The notes under the pieces: model-generated
Seen by the model: the letters and a program-made list of their open reading frames with translations, nothing else
Databases searched by the model: none
What the model was told of the DNA's origin: nothing
Translations under genes and position numbers: made by a program
NCBI RefSeq assembly: GCF_001428075.1
Contig: NZ_LMSI01000021.1
Span: 103,233-167,232 of the forward strand
Direction: 5' to 3'
Length of the DNA: 64,000 nucleotides
Origin: Arthrobacter sp. Soil764
Lineage (GTDB): Bacteria > Actinomycetota > Actinomycetes > Actinomycetales > Micrococcaceae
Shown: positions 40,117 to 49,092 of the stretch, one piece after another
Layout: each line of letters begins with the position of its first letter
Position numbering within the stretch: position 1 is the stretch's first letter

Positions 40117-41523
40117 CTACTCGGCAGGTGCCGATGCAGCCTCGGCTGCCACGGCCGGCTGTCCGGCGGTGGCCGGGCCCTTCCCGCGGTAGCGCAGGAC
40201 GCCCACCGCCACCACGACGGCGGCCAGGGCAAGCGAGAGCAGCAGGGACTCCCTGGTGGATTCGACGATCACCATGCCGATCAGCAGGGCCACGATGCTG
40301 ATGATCGCTGCCCAGGTGAGGTACGGGAAAAGCCACATCTTCAGCTGCAGGTCCTTCGCTGCCGCTCCCATGCGGCGCCGCAGGACCAGCTGCGAGGCGG
40401 AGATGACCAGCCACACGAACAGTGCGATGGCACCGGAGGTGTTGACCAGGAAGAGGAACACCGTGTCCGGGGCAATGTAGTTCAGGCCCACCGTGACGAA
40501 GCCAACCACCGTGGAGGCGAGGACGGCGGCAGCGGGGACGCCCCGGCGGGAGATGCGGGTCCAGGCACGCGGTGCGTCGCCACGGGTGGACAGGGAGAAC
40601 AGCATGCGGCTGGCGGTGTAGAGGCCGGAGTTCAGGCAGGAGAGCACGGAGGTCAGCACCACGACGTCCATGATGGTTCCGGCGCCGGGGATGCCGAACA
40701 GTTCGATGACCGCTACGTAGGGGCTCTTGGCCACGGAGGCCGAGTTCCATGGAAGCAGGGTGACCACCACGGCGATGGAGCCGATGTAGAAGACCAGGAT
40801 GCGCCAGACGGTGGACTTCACGGCCTTCTTGACGGCGTCCACGGGGTTTTCGGATTCCCCGGCGGCAATGGTGGCGATCTCGGCGCCAAAGAAGGAGAAG
40901 ACCACCACGAGGATTCCGGCAAGGACAGCGCCCGGACCATTGGGCATGAAGCCGCCGTTGTTGATCAGGTTGCTCAGGCCGGGGGCCGGGACGCCGGGGA
41001 TGAGCCCCAGGATGGCGGCGGCGCCGAAGATCAGGAAGAGGACAATCGCTGCCACCTTGATGGAGGCAAACCAGAACTCGAACTCGCCGTAGGACTTCAC
41101 CGAACCGAGGTTGGTGAGCGTCAGCAGCACCATGAGGACCAGGGCCCAGACCCACTGGTCAATGCCCGGCACCCAACGGTGCATGATGGCCGCACCTGCT
41201 GTGGCCTCGATGCCCAGGACGATGATCCAGAACCAGGCATAGAGCCAGCCGATGCTGAACCCTGCCCAGCGGCCCAGTGCCTTGTCCGCATACGTGGAGA
41301 AGGAACCGGTCTCCGGGTTTGCAGCGGCCATCTCCCCCAGCATGCGCATAACGAGGATGACCACCAGGCCCGCGGCAGCATAGGCGACGAGGATGCCGGG
41401 GCCTGCCTGCTGGATCGCGGCGCCCGAGCCGACGAAGAGGCCTGCACCGATGACGCCGGCAATGGCGATCATGGACAGGTGCCTGGGTTTCAGGGACTTT
41501 GAGAGTTGCTGGTCAGCATGCAT
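40117..41523 (-). CDS. Amino acid permease (APC superfamily, AAT type)
   Basis: The 468-residue protein has twelve membrane segments, with the family's opening KPRHLSMIAIAGVIGAGLFVGSG and GEMAAANPETGSFSTYAD, and FSFFGAEIATIAAGESENP in the sixth helix region. It belongs with the GabP/AnsP/LysP-type proton symporters of amino acids or GABA. ATG 41523 fits the family start (MHADQQLSKSLKPRHL). A perfect palindrome lies 70-82 bases upstream of it. Substrate unknown. Confidence 0.9.
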   Translation of the reverse strand: MHADQQLSKSLKPRHLSMIAIAGVIGAGLFVGSGAAIQQAGPGILVAYAAAGLVVILVMRMLGEMAAANPETGSFSTYADKALGRWAGFSIGWLYAWFWIIVLGIEATAGAAIMHRWVPGIDQWVWALVLMVLLTLTNLGSVKSYGEFEFWFASIKVAAIVLFLIFGAAAILGLIPGVPAPGLSNLINNGGFMPNGPGAVLAGILVVVFSFFGAEIATIAAGESENPVDAVKKAVKSTVWRILVFYIGSIAVVVTLLPWNSASVAKSPYVAVIELFGIPGAGTIMDVVVLTSVLSCLNSGLYTASRMLFSLSTRGDAPRAWTRISRRGVPAAAVLASTVVGFVTVGLNYIAPDTVFLFLVNTSGAIALFVWLVISASQLVLRRRMGAAAKDLQLKMWLFPYLTWAAIISIVALLIGMVIVESTRESLLLSLALAAVVVAVGVLRYRGKGPATAGQPAVAAEAASAPAE

Positions 41524-41591
41524 GGAAGCGCCGTCCTGTTGGGAAAATAGCAGAGGTTGAGCGGGGTGCCGTGGCGGACCACCGGGGACCG

Positions 41592-41605
41592 TGTGGTGCA
41601 CCACA
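41592..41605. promoter_or_regulatory. Palindrome upstream of the amino acid permease gene
   Basis: TGTGGTGCACCACA is a perfect 14-base palindrome in the 273-base gap 41524-41796, about 70-82 bases upstream of the permease start. It has the form of a GntR- or LacI-type operator. The rest of the gap shows no gene. Confidence 0.45.
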
Positions 41606-41796
41606 TCGTCGTTTCACCCTAGGTCCGCCATTATGCGCCGTGCTTTGTGCACTCCAACAGACCTGGTTGCGCCCAACAGGACGTGACTCCAAGCAGGAAC
41701 CGTCAGGGGCAATTAAAGTTTCCTCACAGGCATTTTCGTAATGTGCCGGAAACCACGCGCCGTTCGTTCCCTGCTGAGCGGATGCCGGGGTTTCCC

Positions 41797-42690
41797 CTAG
41801 ACGTCCCGCCGTTTCAGCAGGACTGCGGCAAGCACGACGGGGATGACCACCCAGCCGCCGAGGACCAGTGCCGCCTGCCAGGTTTCCAGCGTGTCGGGAA
41901 CGTGCTGGGCGGCCGTCAGCGGCTCAACCGTGTTGCCTGGCAGGTACTTCCGGGCCTCCTTGAAGAAGTCCCCGGGGATGAGCTGGAAAGCGATGGGCGC
42001 CACGAAGAAGATACCCACCAGGCTCATGATGCCGCCGGCGGAGTTCCTGATCAGCGTGCCGAGCGCCATGCCGATGGCGGCGACGGCTGCCACGTAGACG
42101 CTGTTGACCAACAGGAGCTTCACCGACTGTGAGCTGCCGGGATCCAGCGTGAGGCCGTAGTTGTCCAGAATGGGCACGGCCACCAGTGCGGCCATCCAGG
42201 TGGACACAGCGGTAACCACGAACGATGTCACCATGACTACCACGAGCTTTGCCGCGAACGCAGGCAGCCTCCTGGGCACGGCGGCGAAGGTGGACCGCGC
42301 CATCCCGGTGGTGAATTCCGAACTCATGAGGAGCACGCCGAGGGACCCCAGGATCAGCTGGGCGAAGGCGATGCCGGAGGTGGGCACACTGACGGCAAGG
42401 TCGCCGCCCTGCGATGCCATCCGGGCGGCGGCCTGCGGATCCCGCGTGGCGGCATCCGCGAACTGGCCGGTCCCCCATGCGGACAGGGCGCCAAACCCGA
42501 CCATGACCACCACGGTGGAAGCGAGCAGGATCAGCGTGGAAAGCAGGGTGCGGAACTTGATGACTTCCGAGTTCAGCACCCGGAGGAACGTGGGGCCAGG
42601 CAGGGAGCGGCCGCCGTTGCGGACGTTGCGGCTCCCGGCGGATGCTGCAGGTTCGGGCGAGGACGTGGATTCAGTGGCCATTGCGCTCAT
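41797..42690 (-). CDS. ABC-2 type transporter permease
   Basis: A 297-residue protein with a polar N-terminus, six hydrophobic segments and a large loop after the first (ALSAWGTGQFADAATRDPQAAARM), the form of ABC-2 membrane subunits that work with the ATPase encoded directly upstream. The segment SSEFTTGMARSTFAAVPRRL matches the permeases of antibiotic or lantibiotic exporters. It overlaps the ATPase gene by one base. Substrate unknown. Confidence 0.88.
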   Translation of the reverse strand: MSAMATESTSSPEPAASAGSRNVRNGGRSLPGPTFLRVLNSEVIKFRTLLSTLILLASTVVVMVGFGALSAWGTGQFADAATRDPQAAARMASQGGDLAVSVPTSGIAFAQLILGSLGVLLMSSEFTTGMARSTFAAVPRRLPAFAAKLVVVMVTSFVVTAVSTWMAALVAVPILDNYGLTLDPGSSQSVKLLLVNSVYVAAVAAIGMALGTLIRNSAGGIMSLVGIFFVAPIAFQLIPGDFFKEARKYLPGNTVEPLTAAQHVPDTLETWQAALVLGGWVVIPVVLAAVLLKRRDV

Positions 42691-43613
42691 TACTTGCTGA
42701 CCTCCGCAGCGGGAAGGGAGTGGTATTCGACATCGTCCTTGGTCAGTTCCATGTAGGCCTCCTCGAGGCTGGCGACGAGCGGCGTGAGTTCGTAGACCAT
42801 GACCTGGTTTTCCAGGGCGGCTGCGGCGATGGTTCTGGGCTCCAGGCCCGTCACTTCGAGCAATTCCCGTTCGGGGACGTCGATGGAGGCTCCCCGTGCG
42901 GCGAGAAGCTTGTGAAGCCGGTCAGGTTGATCCGTGCGCACGCGGACCCGGGACTGGCCCTTGCCGGTGATGATGTCGCGGATGGGTGCGTCGGCTATCA
43001 CGCGGCCGCGACCAATGACGATCAGGTGGTCCGCGGTCTGCGCCATCTCGCTCATCAGGTGGCTGGAGAGGAACACCGTGCGTCCCTGCCCCGCGAGGTA
43101 GCGGACCAGGTTCCGCACCCAGACCACGCCTTCCGGGTCCAGTCCGTTGACGGGTTCGTCGAGGATGAGGGTCTGCGGGTCCCCCAGCAGGGCCGCGGCA
43201 ATGCCCAGCCGCTGGCCCATTCCCAGGGAGAAGCCTCCGGCCTTCTTGCGTGCCACCGCGTCCAGCCCCGTCATTTCAATGACCTCGTGCACCCGGGACT
43301 TGGGGATGCTGTGCGTGGCAGCCATGGCCAGCAGGTGGTTGTAGGCGCTGCGGCTCGTGTGGACTGCCTTGGCGTCAAGCAGGGCACCTACTTCGCGCAG
43401 GGGTGCCTTGTGCCGGACGTACGGGAGGCCGTTCACGGTGACAGATCCCGACGTCGGCCGGTCCAGCCCCATGATCATCCGCATGGTGGTGGACTTTCCT
43501 GCGCCGTTTGGGCCCAGGAAGCCGGTAACTTGCCCTGCCCTGACGGTAAAGCTGACACCGGCCACGGCGGTTTTGGCACCGTAGACCTTGGTCAGCCCGT
43601 TTGCCTCGATCAT
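42690..43613 (-). CDS. ABC transporter ATP-binding protein
   Basis: The 307-residue ATPase has Walker A GPNGAGKST, the Q-loop and signature SLGMGQRLGIA, Walker B LILDEPVNGLDP and the switch His in SSHLMSE. The signature GMGQR in place of GGxxQ is usual for DrrA/BcrA-type exporters. A C-terminal extension of about 90 residues (RVRTDQPDRLHKLLAARG onward) is typical of the group. It forms an exporter with the overlapping permease gene. Confidence 0.93.
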   Translation of the reverse strand: MIEANGLTKVYGAKTAVAGVSFTVRAGQVTGFLGPNGAGKSTTMRMIMGLDRPTSGSVTVNGLPYVRHKAPLREVGALLDAKAVHTSRSAYNHLLAMAATHSIPKSRVHEVIEMTGLDAVARKKAGGFSLGMGQRLGIAAALLGDPQTLILDEPVNGLDPEGVVWVRNLVRYLAGQGRTVFLSSHLMSEMAQTADHLIVIGRGRVIADAPIRDIITGKGQSRVRVRTDQPDRLHKLLAARGASIDVPERELLEVTGLEPRTIAAAALENQVMVYELTPLVASLEEAYMELTKDDVEYHSLPAAEVSK

Positions 43614-43760
43614 GGAGAATCCTTTGCACGGCAGCGCGCGGCTGCGGATGGTGTTTGGTGGGTGTTCATGCCCTACGCTACCGACGCCGGGGCTGGTTTT
43701 CCCGGGAATCAGGGATGATTCAGGGGCGAATCAGGGTTGGTCGCCAGCCGCCACTGGTGG

Positions 43761-45257
43761 TCAGCGGCGCGGCGAGTAGTACGTCAGGGCCCGTGGCCGG
43801 ATCCGGTAGGACACGGTGCGCACTCCGGCCAGCGCTTCTCCATCCACGGCCAGCGCCATGGGCGAACCGCCCGCGTCAATTCTGACCTCCGTGGCCTCCC
43901 GCAGGTGCGTGATGCCGGAACTTGCCACCGTGCCCGTCAGCACAGACCACAGCAGCCGTACCCGCGCGAACGATTCATCGGCGGTAATCATCCGCACATC
44001 GAGCACCCCGTCATCCATCACCGGCCGGAAAAGGGGTGCATGGTCCCGGGGGTAAAACCGTCCCCGGCCCAAATAGGCGATCCACACTTTGCGCACCACT
44101 CCGTCCACGGACAGGGTGATGGGGGTGCCTGCGGCAAAGGTCCTGAACATCGCCACGACGCCGGCCAACGGCTTCCCCAGCGCCGGCTGCAGGTGCTCCC
44201 GCCGACGCACGAAGTTCGGGTACAGGCCGATGCTTGAGGTGTTGAGCATGACCATCTCGGATACCTCGGGGCTTCCCGCCAAGCCACGTTCCGCGGTTAC
44301 GACGCCGATGTCAGCCAGGGCCGCATCACCTTTTCCCGCCGCTTCCACGGCATCCTTCAGGCTTCCCGTCCCCGCGTCGCGGGCAAAGTGGTTCAGGGTT
44401 CCCCCCGGCAGGACCAACAGGGGGATGGAACGTTCGACGGCGGCGGCGGCCGCCGCTCCGACGGTTCCGTCCCCGCCCCACACGCCCAGGGCACGGGTGC
44501 CGGGGAAATCAGCGGTGGCGGCAATCCGCTGCAGCAGGTCCTCATCCGGCTGCACAGTGTTTATATGCGCCATGGGAAATACTTCTTTGAGCGCCGAGGC
44601 GGTTTCTTCCTTGAACGATCCACCCAGAGTGTTGACCACGATGCTCAAGCCCTCGCCGTCCGGCAGTTCGGGTGCACTGGTCCAAGCCCTCGTGGTCTGC
44701 GGTATCGGCGGACGGACCGGCCACCAATGCCGGGTCACCAGGGCGGCGCCGGCACCCAGCGCTGAACCGAAGAGGACGTCCGAGGGCCAGTGGGCGCCGG
44801 TGTGCACCCTTGAATAGGCAACTCCAAGGGCGGCGGGAGCCAGGGCGGCACCCACGGCGGGGCGAACAAGGCCGGCGCCGACGGCAAACGCTATGGCAGA
44901 CGCTGAATGCCCCGACGGCATGGAGGAGCTCGTGGGCTGCGGATGCACGAAGCGGAAGACCGGCAGATGTTCGGGGAGCGGGCGGGTCCGGGGGAGCAGC
45001 GTTTTGAACACCACGTTGGTGACGGCGGAGGCCACCCCTTGGGCGAGGAGGCCATGCAGTGCGGCCCTCCGCGTCCTGCCTGGAAAGAGCGCCAGGACGG
45101 CCGCCGCCCCCATCCACAGTTTGCCCTTGTTCGCCGAGGCTGAGAGCCGGCGGAAGAACAGGTCGTGGTTGCCGCCCGGCAGGTTGGATACATGCTTGAG
45201 AAAGTATCTATCGAGGCGGCTGATCCAGCTTCGTCCCCGCGGCCTTGCGCTTTGCAT
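43761..45257 (-). CDS. PAP2 phosphatase fused to a diacylglycerol-kinase-like domain
   Basis: The 498-residue protein has an N-terminal membrane PAP2 domain with the three phosphatase blocks KTLLPRTRPLPE, PSGHSAS and SRVHTGAHWPSDV, and a C-terminal lipid kinase catalytic domain (from about residue 205, LSIVVNTLGGS) with the nucleotide loop GVWGGDGTVG and LPGGTLNHFARD. One half would remove phosphate from a lipid and the other add it. Both sets of motifs are intact. Such fusions exist in actinobacteria, but their substrate is not settled; undecaprenyl-pyrophosphate, phosphatidate or diacylglycerol are candidates. Confidence 0.92.
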   Translation of the reverse strand: MQSARPRGRSWISRLDRYFLKHVSNLPGGNHDLFFRRLSASANKGKLWMGAAAVLALFPGRTRRAALHGLLAQGVASAVTNVVFKTLLPRTRPLPEHLPVFRFVHPQPTSSSMPSGHSASAIAFAVGAGLVRPAVGAALAPAALGVAYSRVHTGAHWPSDVLFGSALGAGAALVTRHWWPVRPPIPQTTRAWTSAPELPDGEGLSIVVNTLGGSFKEETASALKEVFPMAHINTVQPDEDLLQRIAATADFPGTRALGVWGGDGTVGAAAAAAVERSIPLLVLPGGTLNHFARDAGTGSLKDAVEAAGKGDAALADIGVVTAERGLAGSPEVSEMVMLNTSSIGLYPNFVRRREHLQPALGKPLAGVVAMFRTFAAGTPITLSVDGVVRKVWIAYLGRGRFYPRDHAPLFRPVMDDGVLDVRMITADESFARVRLLWSVLTGTVASSGITHLREATEVRIDAGGSPMALAVDGEALAGVRTVSYRIRPRALTYYSPRR

Positions 45258-45279
45258 GTGATCACCCTAACCCCAACGG

Positions 45280-46494
45280 CTACTCCCGCTCGGCGGCTTG
45301 CTCCTCCATCCGCAGGGGCCTCGCGGCTCCGGCCAGGAGCAGGGCCACCAGGATGGGCGCCATGATGGCCAGCAGGGCAGTGTGGATGCCGGTGAGGTCA
45401 CCGAGGTAACCCAACAGCGGCGGTCCGGCGAGGAAGGATATATACCCGAGCGTGGATACGACTGAAACCCGAGCGGCGGAGTGCTGCGGATCATCGGAGG
45501 CAGCGGACATGCCCATGGGGAAGGCCAACGCGGCACCAACGCCCCACAGGGCCGCGCCGATGCCGGCGAGCCAGATGTTGGGGGCCAGCACAAAGAGTCC
45601 CAGTCCCGCAGCTGCCGCGGCCATGCTGGCGCGCAACACGGCGACCCGTCCGTACCTGTCGATGACGCGGCCGCCGAGGAACCGCATTGCCGTCATGGCC
45701 AGGACGAAGAGGGCGAACATGAGCGCACCGGTTGACTCGGAGGCCGCGAGTCCGTCCACCGAGGCCTTGGCAATCCAGTCGTTGCCCGCGCCTTCAGTGA
45801 GCGTGGCGCCCAGGACTACCACTCCGATCAGCAGCGTCCTGCTGTCCCGCCAGGCGGAGGGTCCCTTGGCCGGCTTCGGTTCCCCTTCGGCGGTGGCCGT
45901 CGAGATGTGCGGAAGGAAGTAGCGTGGAACCACCAGGGCAACGAGCACTACCACGGCGGCAATCACCAGGAGATGCAGCGGGAGGTCGATGCCCAGGGTG
46001 GAAAGCCCTGCACCCACGAGGGCTCCAACGAAGGCGCCGCCGCTGAAGGCCGCGTGGAACTGGGGCATGATGGTGCGGCGGAGCTTATGCTCCACATCGG
46101 CCCCTTCAATGTTTTGAGCCACGTCCCAGAGCCCGATGCCAATGCCAAAGAAGAACAGCGACACCGCCGTTCCGGGAATAGACGTGGCTGAGAGTGACAG
46201 GGCAATGCCCACGCCGGCCGCCGCAGCCAGCAGGCCGGCAAAGCGGACCGTGTTGGCGGTACCGATCCTGCCCACCACCAGCCCGGCGGTGGGAAGTGCC
46301 AGCAGTGAGCCCACGGCCGTGCACAGCAGCAGCGTGCCCATTTGGCCGGACGTGATGTGCAGCGTTTGCGTGACGGCAGGGATCCTGGCCGCCCAGCTGG
46401 CGAAGACCAGTCCGTTGATGCCGAAGACCACGAATGTGGCTGCGGCGGCGACCCTCAGGCCGGCCTGCTGTTCGGTGCCGGTATTGGTGCTCAT
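45280..46494 (-). CDS. Major facilitator superfamily transporter
   Basis: The 404-residue protein has twelve membrane segments, a GRIGTANTVRFAGLL motif between helices 2 and 3 and GGRVIDRYGRVAVLR in the second half. It resembles the YbjJ-like branch (NINGLVFASWAARIPAV at the N-terminus) often found beside DeoR regulators. ATG 46494 overlaps the stop of the DeoR gene (ATGA), so the two are translated together. A carbohydrate or related compound is the likely substrate. Confidence 0.9.
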   Translation of the reverse strand: MSTNTGTEQQAGLRVAAAATFVVFGINGLVFASWAARIPAVTQTLHITSGQMGTLLLCTAVGSLLALPTAGLVVGRIGTANTVRFAGLLAAAAGVGIALSLSATSIPGTAVSLFFFGIGIGLWDVAQNIEGADVEHKLRRTIMPQFHAAFSGGAFVGALVGAGLSTLGIDLPLHLLVIAAVVVLVALVVPRYFLPHISTATAEGEPKPAKGPSAWRDSRTLLIGVVVLGATLTEGAGNDWIAKASVDGLAASESTGALMFALFVLAMTAMRFLGGRVIDRYGRVAVLRASMAAAAAGLGLFVLAPNIWLAGIGAALWGVGAALAFPMGMSAASDDPQHSAARVSVVSTLGYISFLAGPPLLGYLGDLTGIHTALLAIMAPILVALLLAGAARPLRMEEQAAERE

Positions 46495-47264
46495 ACGCTC
46501 ACTACTTCCACAGAGTATTTTTCGAGTTCGGCTTTGTCCCTGGCGCTGAATTGCCGGTCCGTCACGATCACATCCACCCGGTCCAGGCCGGCGACGAGTA
46601 CCCGGGCATTGGCCTGCCACTTTGCTGCTGAGGCGGCCACCACCACGCGTGCCGCAGATTCCAGGCCAGCCTTCTTGACCGCCGCATCGTCGAGGTCGTG
46701 GGCCAGCAGGCCGTCGTGGAAATCCACGGCGCAGGGCGTGACCACCGCGGTGTCAAAACGCAGTGACCTGATATTGGACTCGGCCAGGGGCCCGCGGAAA
46801 CAGAGTTCGCCGGGCACCACGCTTCCGCCGGGAAGCAGCAGGGCTGGGCGGGCACCCCCGGCATTGTCCCCGCCGGCGGCAGCGTTGAGGGCCTGCAGGG
46901 ACATCGGCATCAGGGTCAGTTCCCGGCCAAGCGCTGCCCGTGCCACCTCCGTCGCGGTACTGCCGCTGTCAAGCCAGACGTGGTCGCCCTGGACCAGCAG
47001 GCCGGCCACCGCAGCTGCGATGCGCTTCTTGGCGTCCCGGTCCTCCAGCTCGCGCTGTCCGTAGCCCGGGTTCTGCCCATGGCCGATCAGGCTCCTGGCA
47101 CCGCCGTGGACCCTGCGGAGGACGCCATGGCCGGCGAGTACTTCAAGGTCCCGGCGGATGGTTGCACCGGAGGCGGCGCAGGCCTGCATCAGCTCTTCGA
47201 CGCTCACCTCGGGCTGCCGCCGGAGGATTTCGGCAATGGTTCGGTGCCGCTCGTCGGTCTTCAT
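46491..47264 (-). CDS. DeoR/GlpR-family transcriptional regulator
   Basis: A 257-residue protein with the N-terminal DeoR helix-turn-helix (VSVEELMQACAASGATIRRDLEVL) and the C-terminal sugar-phosphate-binding DeoRC domain (LDSGSTATEVARAL-like stretch, then FDTAVVTPCAVDFHDGLL). DeoR repressors sense phosphorylated sugars. ATG 47264 is preferred over the in-frame TTG at 47270. Two direct repeats that overlap and precede the start codon are a likely autoregulatory operator. It is followed by the MFS gene in a four-base overlap, so it probably controls that transporter. Confidence 0.92.
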   Translation of the reverse strand: MKTDERHRTIAEILRRQPEVSVEELMQACAASGATIRRDLEVLAGHGVLRRVHGGARSLIGHGQNPGYGQRELEDRDAKKRIAAAVAGLLVQGDHVWLDSGSTATEVARAALGRELTLMPMSLQALNAAAGGDNAGGARPALLLPGGSVVPGELCFRGPLAESNIRSLRFDTAVVTPCAVDFHDGLLAHDLDDAAVKKAGLESAARVVVAASAAKWQANARVLVAGLDRVDVIVTDRQFSARDKAELEKYSVEVVSV

Positions 47265-47296
47265 GATCAAATGCTAACAGTCAATGATCATTTGCT
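47264..47296. promoter_or_regulatory. Direct-repeat operator candidate for the DeoR regulator
   Basis: TGATCAAATGCT (47264-47275) and TGATCATTTGCT (47285-47296) are spaced by exactly 21 bases, two helical turns. The first overlaps the start codon. DeoR-family proteins bind such repeated half-sites. Confidence 0.6.
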
Positions 47297-47321
47297 CAGG
47301 AAGAAAAGAGAGATACTCTGC

Positions 47322-47380
47322 TTGCTCCATCAGATACCGCTGCTAAACCATCGGTAAAACAGCCATATCTGATGGAGCAA
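47322..47380 (-). terminator. Long hairpin after the ABC-F gene
   Basis: Fifteen-base perfect arms 47322-47336 and 47366-47380, with an inner GCTG/CAGC pair, lie 5 bases beyond the ABC-F stop. It separates that gene from the DeoR-MFS operon. It may form a cruciform. Confidence 0.75.
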
Positions 47381-47384
47381 CCTC

Positions 47385-49067
47385 TCAGCGGGCCCGCTGC
47401 ACCCTTTGTTCGTCCCATACCGGCTCGGCGGACTCGTACACTTTCCCGTCGGAGCCGAACACCAGGAATCTGTCGAAGGTCCGCGCGAACCAGCGGTCGT
47501 GGGTGACCGCCAGGACCGTTCCTTCAAAGTGGTCAATGGCCCGTTCCAGTGCTTCAGCGGAATGCAGGTCAAGGTTGTCCGTGGGTTCGTCCAGCAGCAG
47601 CAGGGTGGCGCCGCTGAGCTGCAGCAGAAGGATCTGGAACCGTGCCTGCTGCCCGCCGGAGAGGGACTCATACTTCTGTTCCGACTGCCCTGCCAGTCCG
47701 TAGCCGTCCAAGGCACCGGCGGCTGCCTCCCGGCCAAGGCCGGAACGGTGTTCATCGCCGCGGTGCAGGATTTCCAGCAGGGTCTTGCCCAACAGGTCGG
47801 GACGGACGTGGGTCTGGGCAAAGAAGCCGGGCCGGATCCTGGCCCCAAGTTTTACGGTGCCTTCGTGCGGCACCTCCGCGATTTCAACATCGGAAACCGG
47901 CAGGTGCTCGCGTTCGGGGTCGGTGCCGCCGGTGGCCAGCAGCCGCAGGAAGTGTGATTTCCCGGAGCCATTGGAGCCCAGCACGCCCACGCGGTCGCCG
48001 AACCAGACCTCCGTGGAGAAAGGCTTCATCAGCCCCGTCAGTTCCAGCTGCTCCGCCACGATGGCACGCTTCGCGGTCCGCCCGCCCTTGAGCCGCATCT
48101 GCACGTTCTGCTCGATGGGCAGCGCCTCGGGCGGCCCCACCTCAAGGAACTTTGCCAGGCGGGTCTGGGCGGCGTGGTACCGGTTGGCCATATCGGAGCG
48201 GAAAGCGGCCTTGTTCTTGTACATGTTGACGAGCTCCTTGAGCTTGATGTGCTCCTCGTCCCAGCGCTTCCGCAATTCCTCGAACCGTGCATTCCGGTCC
48301 GCCCGCGCTTCCACATAGGATCCGAAGCCGCCGCCGTGGATCCACGCGGCGGCCCCGTTGATGCCGGGTTCCAGGGTGACAATGCGCCCGGCGGCGTTGT
48401 TCAGCAGTTCCCGGTCATGGCTGATGAAGAAGACGGTCTTCCTGGACTCATTCAGCTTCTCCTCCAGCCAGCGCTTGCCGGGCACGTCAAGGTAGTTGTC
48501 CGGCTCGTCCAGGAGGAGGAGATCGTCCGGGCCGGCGAACAGGGCTTCGAGCACCAGCCGCTTTTGCTCGCCGCCGGAAAGGGTCGACGCCGGGCGGTGC
48601 TGTGCGCGGTCAAAGGGCAGGCCCAGCGCGGCCATGCAGACCTCATCCCAGACAGTCTCGACGTCGTAGCCCCCGGCGTCCCCCCAGTCCACGATGGCCT
48701 GGGCGTACCGCATCTGGGTGGGTTCGTCGTCGTGCTCCATCATGGCCAGCTCGGCATCATCAACCTCGCGGGCGGCGGCAGCCAGCGCCGGGGGAGCGGC
48801 AGACACCAGGAGGTCCCGGACGGTGGAGCCGTCCCGCACCTGCCCCACGAACTGGCGCATGATGCCCATGTTTCCGGAGCGGCCAATGACGCCCTCGTCC
48901 GGGACCAGGTCGCCGGCGATGATCCGGAACAGCGTGGTCTTGCCCGTGCCGTTGGGCCCAATCAGGGCGGTCTTGGTGCCGTCCGGAACCTTGAAGGTCA
49001 CCCCGTTCAGGAGCTGGGTACCGTCGGAGAGGAAGTAGTCGATGCCGGAAACGTCAATATGGGCCAC
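47385..49067 (-). CDS. ABC-F family ATPase
   Basis: The 560-residue soluble protein has two ATP-binding cassettes without membrane helices: Walker A GPNGTGKTT near residue 38 and GSNGSGKSH in the second, signatures LSGGEQKR and LSGGQQAR, Walker B LLLLDEPDNYLD and LLLLDEPTDNLD. The basic linker between them (RFEELRKRWDEEHIKLKELV) corresponds to the P-site tRNA interaction motif of ABC-F translation factors. Members act on the ribosome, some giving antibiotic resistance. It is similar in layout to actinobacterial ABC-F proteins of unknown target. Confidence 0.92.
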   Translation of the reverse strand: MAHIDVSGIDYFLSDGTQLLNGVTFKVPDGTKTALIGPNGTGKTTLFRIIAGDLVPDEGVIGRSGNMGIMRQFVGQVRDGSTVRDLLVSAAPPALAAAAREVDDAELAMMEHDDEPTQMRYAQAIVDWGDAGGYDVETVWDEVCMAALGLPFDRAQHRPASTLSGGEQKRLVLEALFAGPDDLLLLDEPDNYLDVPGKRWLEEKLNESRKTVFFISHDRELLNNAAGRIVTLEPGINGAAAWIHGGGFGSYVEARADRNARFEELRKRWDEEHIKLKELVNMYKNKAAFRSDMANRYHAAQTRLAKFLEVGPPEALPIEQNVQMRLKGGRTAKRAIVAEQLELTGLMKPFSTEVWFGDRVGVLGSNGSGKSHFLRLLATGGTDPEREHLPVSDVEIAEVPHEGTVKLGARIRPGFFAQTHVRPDLLGKTLLEILHRGDEHRSGLGREAAAGALDGYGLAGQSEQKYESLSGGQQARFQILLLQLSGATLLLLDEPTDNLDLHSAEALERAIDHFEGTVLAVTHDRWFARTFDRFLVFGSDGKVYESAEPVWDEQRVQRAR

Positions 49068-49092
49068 ACCGTCAATCCTCCCACGGCCGTCC

